Position numbers and translations under genes: made by a program
Shown: positions 56,149 through 64,000 of the stretch, piece after piece
Layout of the letters: each line of letters opens with the position of its first letter
How positions within the stretch are numbered: position 1 is the stretch's first letter
DNA from: Hydractinia symbiolongicarpus
Lineage: Eukaryota > Cnidaria > Hydrozoa > Anthoathecata > Hydractiniidae
Direction of reading: 5' to 3'
NCBI RefSeq assembly: GCF_029227915.1
Contig: NC_079881.1
Span: forward strand, 19,813,501-19,877,500
DNA: 64,000 nt
The notes under the pieces: model-generated
What the model saw: only the letters and a program-made list of their open reading frames with translations
Told to the model about the DNA's origin: nothing
Database searches by the model: none

Positions 56149-56871
56149 AGGCCGGTTTCCATACAGCTACATTTTGCGCCCAATCGTAAAATGCGCCGCG
56201 ACTTTAATCACATATACCGAACCATTTCCATTTAGCGATTTTTGCTCACGTATTTTTTTGCAAAACATAGCTGATGTAAACAGACGATATTTGTTGCTGC
56301 AAAATTTGAGAGTAGTCCTAGCAAAATATTTATGGCGTAGAAATAAACAACGTTGTAAAATACGTAAGAAAAACATGTGGATGAGACGTCTTTCCATAGA
56401 AAGAAGAATCAAAGGACTATACAACGTTTTGCTTATGGATTTAATATCGTCAGATCACGAGTAGTCTTTTTAAGTTTGTTTACAATGGTGTTTCTTTGTG
56501 CCTCCACAGACTCATTAATGTTATTTTGTTTTTCATCTACTTCACTTGATTGATATATATTCTGATTCTCTACATTCATTTGGCTTGACAAAAATTTAAC
56601 ACAGAAACGAGATGTTGCTAACCATATTGAAATGATCTAATTAAAAATTCTTTCGTAATTCATGTAGATTGCTACCTTTTGATTGGCTGTTAAGCTGAAG
56701 CACAAAATGTAGCTCGCCAAAAATAGAGCCTGTTCAACTTTTTTTAAATCGCCCCAGCGCATGCAAAAGCGCGAGGTCAGCGGCATTATTCTGAGAATGC
56801 GCATGCGTAAATCAAAAGTCACGGCGCTTTTTACGACTGGGCGCAAAATGCAGTTGTATGGAAACCGGCCT
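56149..56871. mobile_element. PIF/Harbinger-type element (723 bp)
   Basis: Terminal inverted repeats start AGGCCGGTTTCCATACA and continue through CATTTTGCGCCCA for about 40 bp at both ends. The 3-bp duplication TAA flanks it (56146-56148 and 56872-56874), as in PIF/Harbinger elements. The interior keeps a fragment typical of the N-terminus of Harbinger-type proteins, but no transposase core. It is inserted in the right flank of the inverted duplication, so it arrived after that duplication. Confidence 0.75.
56290..56463 (+). pseudogene. Harbinger transposase N-terminal fragment
   Basis: Encodes KNMWMRRLSIERRIKGLYNV followed by LLMDL, matching the (R/K)xxWVRPxxxRRxxxGxYxxLxxEL pattern near the N-terminus of Harbinger transposases. 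It ends at a stop codon within the element; the DDE domain is missing. Confidence 0.55.
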
Positions 56872-56879
56872 TAAACTAA

Positions 56880-57075
56880 TTTAATTATATAAACTAGGTC
56901 CGCTGGCATCACAGCAGCATCAACGTAATCATCCAATACTGTCTTCCTATACAAAACATCAACAGGAAATGTATGTCCGGGAATTTGATATATACGAACA
57001 TTTCCAAAAAAATTAGCAAATTTAGGAGAATCATTTTTCAGAAAATGAACTACTTGAACTCGTGGACCTCTGCTA
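56880..57075 (-). pseudogene. DEAH-box RNA helicase fragment
   Basis: The minus strand reads [20 protein letters not shown] then [20 protein letters not shown]. This matches the segment after the SAT motif in DEAH helicases (LDAEKFxxYFxxxPxxxIPGRxxPVxxxYxxxxxxDYxxAA). About 60 codons remain and both ends are broken. The 5' side is fused to the foldback at 57034-57120, so the first residues of the open frame are the mirror of this segment and not helicase. Confidence 0.55.
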
Positions 57076-57120
57076 CCATAGCAGAGGTCCACGAGTTCAA
57101 GTAGTTTATTTTCTGAAAAA
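57034..57120. repeat. 42-bp near-perfect foldback with 3-base loop
   Basis: Arms 57034-57075 and 57079-57120 are complementary over 42 bp with a single G/T mismatch; the loop is CCA. It contains CTTGAACTCGTGGACCTCTG and its complement. The arms include DEAH-helicase-derived sequence, so the second arm appears to be a copied inversion of the first. Confidence 0.9.
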
Positions 57121-57134
57121 TTAACTTCAAACAT

Positions 57135-60100
57135 TGTGGGAGAAATAACGTAAACTAGTCAGAGGACCCAGCGTCTTAACGCGGGGTTAAGCCACAAATA
57201 ACTGTGTAACAGGGTGCTTTAACGATAGGTTAAGCCACAACAACAAGTAACTGTGTAACCCAGCATTGAACGCTCAGTGGAACGCTAAATAAGAGCCTTA
57301 AATTGTGACACACACCCAGGTGAAGCGCCTTAGTGCAGATATGTAGCATGTCGTAAATCCAGTGAAGCGCATATAGCATTATAGTGTTTCAGGGGTATAA
57401 TATTGTTGCTCTATTGCCTGCAACTTTAGCTGAAATAAAAAAACAGATTTTAAACCGATTATTTTGCGGAATAAGTTTTTGTAAAAGTTCAAAAATTATT
57501 CGCAACACCAACGCACATAGGTAAACCTCGTGTCACATCCGTACAGGCGTAATATACGGTGCAATAAAAACTTTATTACAGCTTCGGTTGAAGTAAAAAC
57601 ACAGTTAACACCGGGCTGGGTGCTTTGTAAAGGTAAACCGTGGCGCATGTTTGTGTAGGCTTAATACACTTTTTAAAAAAACTTTATCTCGCAACTTCGG
57701 TTTAATTGAGCGTCACAACTCGTCTAGCTAATCCTATACATTTTTTAATCAGTGTTTCACGAAAAAGGCAACAGGTAAATAAAAAAACACAGATTTTTTG
57801 TATCCTTCGTTGAGGGGGGGGGGGGGGGGTGGATGTTCTAAAAGCATTAAACAGTTAAAACAAAAAGTACAATGTCAAACGTCGCAACCACAAGCAAGAA
57901 TGCCGTTTCTATCTAAGTAACACGAACTACAGACTTGTCAATGTTCACAAGGTTCAATAATAAGGTGTGCTAACTTGTGTTAATGTCAGCGCACTCAATT
58001 TCTACAAATTTTCAGAACTTTTTGGGTCGTGACGGGTTGTTCCATAATGCGGATATTGTGGAAAGTCCAGATAGCGCTTTCTCGACGTTGGTTACTTGGT
58101 CTACGCCTGTGCCAAAATAGAACTTTTGCAACCTAATGACTGCAGAGCACTGCTCAAGTGGTACTGTTTGCTCATTTCAAAAAAGAGCTGAAGAAAGAAC
58201 AATTTCCAAGATATAATTTATTGAACAATATTTAACATCAGAAATACAGGTAACTGCGTTATTAAAAGTAAAAGTCTTTTACTTTTTTTAACTAGAGGTA
58301 ACGTAGCTTAGGTAGCCCAAGATAAGTTGTAGGTTAGATTTAAGAAGATGATACAAAGATATTGCCTAAGATAAATAGCACCAAACTGAAAAAAAGCTTA
58401 AGTAGAACAGCATAAATATGGCAGACTCGCTGGCCGACTATGCTGCATCACGCAACCTAGACCCCAGGGCGTTTCCTCTTTTTGACATTGGTACAGCAAG
58501 GACGAAATTGGCCCTGCATTGATTAGTGGACTTACATAATAATAAATTGTGGCGAGTGACATTTGTTGTGAGTGTAGAATGCAAAACAAGATGGCGAGAT
58601 AGAATGAAGTATTTTAGTTGTATCGAGTTTGATAGAATTGGTAAACATTTTAAGAAACGTATTTTGGGTAATTTTAAAAAAACAAGAAGCCCGATGGCTC
58701 AAAGATTTCCGCCATTAGCACAGATAATAAAAAGAAAACAATAAATTAAACCCGTCGTAAATATATTTCGTACTGAGGACGAAATTGATTTAAACTAGCC
58801 CTTTTAGAAGATCTTGTAAACATGTTAGAAAAAGATGTGTTATATGTTAGATGACTGAAATAGGTCTCAACTCAAAGGTCTCAACTTTAAAGGTGTGACC
58901 CAAAATATTGGCGTGATTACTGTGGCTTCACATACCCAAACATAACTGTAACTAGGCGAAGAAATGTAGCGGAATTTATTTTCACAAAAAGAAAAAAGAA
59001 ACAATTTTAGCGAATGACGAAAGCTTGCGTCGTAAAATACTGAAAATCAAAAACCTTTTTTTATAAAAAAACTACTTTCTTACCAATTAGTTTTTGTAAA
59101 ATTGGCAAGAATCGGGAAAAAATTTGCAAACGGGGAAAAACTTAATTTTGGCGGTAATTTAATTTGACAGATTTTTGTGAAAGCAGCTAAAAGTAAGAAA
59201 TTCGCTATTGGCCAGTAGCCTGCGCCAGTATAACTCTTGTGTAACTGTACTTGTTGTTGTCAATATCCAAATAATTAATAACATGACACAAAACATTCAA
59301 ATTTTATAACCGTCTTTATTTATTCTCAGACTGAAACATTTTGCTCCTTACATTGTAACTGCGGCATGTTTTCTTCGGATTTGTAATAGCATACTCGCTT
59401 CTTTATTTGTCATGCAGCTGCGAAGGAACCTATAAAATTGGCTCCGTAAGTACGCGAAGTCTTTTCTCTGGAACCACTTATTTGCTTTTTTATTTTCACA
59501 AAGTTACTAAATTTTTAAGAAAAATCATAATGGCGCGATTTTGGGCAAAAACCCCAAATTTGTCCCTAACATAATTTTTTTAAAGTTTTTCTTTAAAAAT
59601 GACAGTACATGTCATTATCTACAAATTTATTTGGTGTCGTGTGCAGGACAAATTCGGATGCTAGGCAACAGACCTAGAACTCCAAAATTAGCTTAAAATG
59701 GATTTGTTTTCGCGCCCTTATCTATGTTTGTCACAGCTTATTTCTGGATCTGATCATTAATTTTTGTGATTTTTTGAATAAAATAAGAACAAGTCACTAT
59801 CTACATATTTTTTTTTACTTCCACAAGCGGCAAAACTCTGGTTTCAAAATTAGCTAAAAATATGATTTTTTAATTTCTTTTTTTATAGAACTATTACCTG
59901 CAAGCAGATGATTAATTACAAACTTTGCGTGTGACCATTAAGATGTAAACTCATTTTATTAAAAAATGTAAATGTATTTTTGTATATGTAAATGGCAAAC
60001 CCAGGTTAGTTTTATACTTAAAGATCATCTGGAAACACAAAGGACCAACATCAACTTTTTTGTCAAGTCTCCTGTAACAAACTATCCCAGAAGTCCGAGT

Positions 60101-61941
60101 TTAATGGCGCTTTAAAATTAACCAGTCAGTTAGAAAAACAAGTTTTGTGCAGTGCAGACTTTAAAATTTAAAGCAGTAGTTGTTCGCCTGAGGTAAAATA
60201 TACGAGAGAAAGCCTCTTTCTGCTGGCAGGTAGCCTCATTGGTTCACAGACAGACAGCCAAAAAGGCAGGTAGGCAGACGGAATTTAAAATTGTTACACT
60301 GGCTATGTAAAGTATAAGAAGAGACAAGGTAGAAATTACAACATATATTGAGGAGATACCTACAATTTGCGCATCGTCAGATTTTCTAGTAATGCAGGTC
60401 ATAGAATAAGCTCAAATGTTGACGCGTCAAGCTTTGGAGAAAAGGCAATGTCACGACGAGATGTTGTAGCATTAGACTGGTGGTTTTTAGACATATCAGA
60501 GACATGCTCCAATTTTATTTACGGAGGTGGTAAAAAATGTCTTATTCTGTGATCATTCCGCAAGCTATAGATGGCAGTAGACAAAACATAATGCAAAAGC
60601 AATAAAAGGTTGTATAATGGTTCACTTGTTTGCGTATACACCATCTCATTTTTAAAGAGTAGAGCAAAAGTGATCGCGATAATGTTTGGTAAGTAATATT
60701 GAAGAACTACACGGGGTAAATGTTTAAGTATTATGTATGAAAAATAAAGTCACAATAATAGAATAAAAAGTGTGTTACCTTTTACAATTATTTATTAATG
60801 TGGGGGAGTTAATGATGAAGGGAGGTATGAATGGTGTACCTACAAAAATAGAAAAAAAGCATTAAATAAGACCGCAGTTGATACTAAAAATAACAGTCTT
60901 TACTGAGTTAAGGTTTGCTGGTCCCCCGGACATTTGTTATTGTCCGTATTAGTATTAGATTCACAGGGGTATCAGTTTTGCCACTAGGTTATCGAAGATA
61001 AATTCTTTGAATAAACTTAAATTCATTGTCGCCAGCTTTAAACTGAAGCATTACTCTAAGTGTGTAATGTGCATCCTTCAGTAGTTACAATAGGTTTTAA
61101 TAAAAAGAACAAAAGAAATTAACATATGAACAAAACGGTGGGTGATATCGACCATCCAAACCAAGAAACCTAGTAGGTGTAAGTGGCCTACTTTTCTGCT
61201 GTATTATATACAGTAGGTTTGTGGAGCTTAACTACATTCTGATGAGCCAAAATAATTTGTAAATTAAGATGAAACTTACAATTTGATTTTGTTCATTGAA
61301 GGTAGACAAGATTCCCGTAACAGGGTACACCACGAGAAGGTAAGCCATGTGATTTTGAACACCACTTATGAGAGAAGAAGAAAAGCAGACATTAGCCAAA
61401 CAACTAAGAAACTCCCACAGGCGTTGTATGTAGAAAAAAATATGTTATATAGTGCATAGGGTAGACGTTCTGTAGCAACACCGTGTGAAACCTTTTTGGG
61501 ATCCACAAAATACCTGGCAATGGCAAATATTTTGGACAAAACGCAAAGTTTAATCAAAGTAAGTTGCAAAAAATTTCTTTGAGAAAGCTTTGAGCACTGT
61601 CCCTGGATACAACACATATCAACATTCTCCATTACAGAACACCACTCACACTGTTATGCATACCTGTAAAAGGTACGTCTATATTTAGAAAATTTTAAAC
61701 TAACCTGACACCAATTTAAAAAAAAGTAATTGAATTTCCGCGCCCGAAGGCGTAGGAAATTCTTTAAAACCGTCGTTTTTTTCTTTCGGAGCATTTTTTG
61801 AGAAAAAATCGACCCTGGGATTTCACGTTCCTCTGAGAGGAGGATAGATAACTGATTAACTAACTAACCCTGTCCCAAATGGTCAATTGCAACGTCACAG
61901 ATTTAAACTTCGTACCCAAGCTCCCTAAGTACTGGAAGTCA
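57135..61941. other. Spacer without supported genes
   Basis: Contains the outer flank of the inverted duplication, a poly-G tract (57814-57829) and a truncated CTCGTCCCCAG MITE end near 58455-58475. Short open frames at 58526-58744, 60367-60552 and 61366-61632 have no recognisable domain or splice context. Confidence 0.5.
57814..57829. repeat. Poly-G tract
   Basis: Sixteen-base G run followed by TGGATG. Confidence 0.8.
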
Positions 61942-62590
61942 TCTAAATGACGTTTCAGGCCAAAATTGGTATTTGTTTTTGACAAAATTTGGCACAGTTA
62001 ACAAAAAAAGTATGCTGAACATAATGGTGACATCATAATTTTGATTTTTGTCAACTAAATGACATTTTAGGCGAAAATTGGTCCAAAAATTAAAACTACT
62101 TTATTTTCAACAAAATTTGACACAGTTAACAAAAAAAGTATGCTGAACATGATGGTGACCTTAAAATTTTTGGTTTTTTGCCACACCTTAAATGTCATTT
62201 TAGGCCAAAATTGGTCCGAAAATTAAAACTACTTCATTTTTAACAAAAATTAGCAAAGTTGACAAAAAAAGTATGCTGAACATGGTGGTGACATCAAAAT
62301 TTTGATTTTTGTCACCTAAATGCCATTTTAGGCCAAAATTAGTCCAAAAATTAAAACCACTTCATTTTCGGCCAAATTTGGCGCAGTTAACAAATAAAGT
62401 ATGCTGAAAGTGATGATGATAGAAAAATGTGATTTTTTGTCACCTAAATGTCATTTCAGGCCAAAATTTGTCCAAAAATTAAAACTACTTTATTTTCGAC
62501 AAAAATTGGCACAGTTAATAAAAAAAGTATGCTGAAAATGATGGTCACATCAAAATTTTGATTTTTTGTCAACTAAATGCCGTTTAAGAC
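61942..62590. repeat. Tandem array of a ~110-130-bp unit
   Basis: About five copies. Each contains CTAAATGxCATTTTAGGCC, CCAAAAATTAAAACTACTT, ACAAAAAAAGTATGCTGAAC and a GATGGTGACATCAAAATTTT stretch. The first unit is shorter. No coding potential. Confidence 0.85.
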
Positions 62591-62899
62591 CATAAACGTT
62601 TCAATCGCAAGACTTTCAACCATAAATGATAGGCTGTATTTTTTGTTAGCAATTTCTTTTAAAATGTGAGTTTATTATGACACGTTTCGTTTTGTTTGCG
62701 TTTGTTGTAAGATATAATGTCACTTGTGTGCTTTATCTTCAGAGCTTCATGCACCAAACCTCTTTGAATGTTTGGCATGATAACACAACAAATTAGCAGG
62801 TTGTTATCAAATATTTTGGTATCGAGCGGAAACTCTTAGAGCCCCCGGGGCTTCTTGTTTTTATTTAAATATGAGTATACAAATGGTGCACAGGTCGGC

Positions 62900-64000
62900 A
62901 CTCTACAAGGTGCACAATTTTTTAGTAAAGCAATGTAGTTTTTGTTTCCAATTTCAAAATAAAAGCGATATTCAAAATTTCAATGAAAAGCTTTTGGCTC
63001 AAAAAATTGTGGAACGGGATCAAATGTGCGGTAACAGGGTGTTGTTGGAAAATCATATTTAAATCATATTGCAAAACTTGACCTTTACTTTTGTTTACAG
63101 TCAAGACGTACGAAAGACGTAGCGGAAATTGACCACGTTTAATTTGAAATGGCAAGTTGGTGTCATTGGGAGCAAGTGCAATGCGTGGAATTAGTACCTG
63201 TAGCAATCTTTACAGCCAAGAACATTGTCTCTCAGATTTCTTAAGAGCATTACAATACACCCGGGTTTAAATGCAACCTATGTGGAGGCATACCAGAAGA
63301 CATTATGCAATTTAAAAACTCCATAGGATACATTCCAATTTCTTCAGGATCATTTGAAACAACTGAATCAATCAAGTTAGCATTTTCCCAGGATGTGTTT
63401 CTAAAATGTATTCATTAATTTCTAGATCTTCATAATTTGTTGGTGTCAAAATAACACTAATCCTAATATCAGCAGCTGCCACATCACCAAAACGGCTTGG
63501 ATGTGGTCCTCATTGTGTTAAAGACATATTCAGAAGGCATTTCAATGCAGCCTTGCAGTTGGTCATCATGCTTTACAGATGGCCTTCCATTGCCTAATTA
63601 AAGCAACCAATTTGAAAAACCTTCCCCTTGTAGCCCTGCCCTCATGTAAATGTGGAGATGAAAGATCTGCACAGTGTGCCATATAACAGAACTTTTAAGA
63701 CATACCTCAAGCACTTGTGCTGGTCGAGCACGCTTTGATATTGGAAGAGTTTGCCTGAAATCAACACCTAAAAAAATAACTTTTCTCCAAAGGGAGAGTG
63801 GTTATTGCAAATGTCTTGAAACAGTCTATCGATAGCTTCAATTGCATGTTTAGGTATGGCCTCGTCAAAGATGATAACATGTTGCGTTCTAAGGAAGTCA
63901 GCATGTTTACTATTAGATTTAACATTACATGTACTGTTGTACTGGTACTGGTAATAGAATAAAGAATGTACAGTGTTACCATCTTGTAATAAAGTAGCTG
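62900..64000 (-). pseudogene. PIF1/Helitron-type helicase pseudogene (cut by window end)
   Basis: Minus strand, in order from 64000 downward: a Walker-B-like segment (HVIIFDEAIPKHAIEAIDRL), GVDFRQTLPI, LGNGRPSVKHDDQLQGCIEM, VILTPTNYEDLEINEYIL, NDPEEIGMYPMEFLN with GMPPHRLHLNPGV, and VLIPRIALAPNDTNLPF with TVNKSKGQ. This is the order of motifs in the PIF1-like helicases common in animal Helitrons. Frames shift several times, stops interrupt, and a segment before VLIPRI appears deleted. The Walker A part would lie beyond 64000. Confidence 0.8.

Noticed and set aside
58526-58744. Basic 72-codon frame with CKTRWRDRMKYF, faintly like a MADF/Myb DNA-binding segment
   Set aside because: Too short, no second helix pattern and no neighbouring transposase to support it.

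Overview
The window is AT-rich animal nuclear DNA: spliced genes with GT-AG introns, long gene-poor spacers, tandem arrays and many decayed DNA transposons. A cnidarian, probably a hydrozoan, is the best guess. That rests on the mix of gene families (an allorecognition-like receptor with Ig-like folds lacking the canonical cysteines, membrane-anchored VEGF-like proteins, Trunk/PTTH-like cystine-knot hormones) and on the repeat content; no single sequence proves it.

Layout. (1) 3.7-15.2 kb, plus strand: a 13-exon gene whose predicted exons join in frame into a 979-residue receptor with a signal peptide, four Ig-like domains, one CUB domain, a Cys-rich stalk, one transmembrane helix and a tail holding nine YxxL motifs. 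Three of its introns carry unrelated tandem arrays. (2) 17.06-17.76 kb, minus strand: a small very basic secreted or GPI-anchored protein with a clear TATA box. (3) 17.8-26.4 kb: no convincing gene, but hairpin MITEs with 9-bp target duplications, a LINE 3' end and a Tigger-like MITE. (4) 26.4-41.0 kb, plus strand: three paralogous type I membrane proteins with a VEGF-like domain, VEGF-C-type CxCxC repeats, a transmembrane helix and a cytoplasmic tail. They are separated by spacers holding a SINE and a pogo-like element. (5) 42.3-43.6 kb, plus strand: a three-exon MXRA7-like membrane protein. (6) 44.7-51.3 kb: a graveyard of mobile elements (protein-primed type B DNA polymerase element, 21-bp minisatellite, integrase-core pseudogene, MITEs). 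(7) 52.4-56.0 kb: two head-to-head genes for Trunk/PTTH/Noggin-like secreted cystine-knot proteins on the arms of a large inverted duplication. (8) 56.1-64 kb: a Harbinger-type element, a DEAH-helicase fragment with a near-perfect 42-bp foldback, a ~130-bp tandem array and a decayed PIF1/Helitron-type helicase cut by the window end.

Most true genes here encode cell-surface or secreted signalling proteins: an ITAM-type receptor, three tethered growth-factor-like ligands and two secreted cystine-knot factors. No sequence evidence shows that they act together; shared location in a duplication-prone region is the only link. The most notable items are the Ig/CUB/multi-ITAM receptor, the tethered VEGF-like trio lacking the dimer-forming cysteines, and the inverted Trunk-like gene pair.
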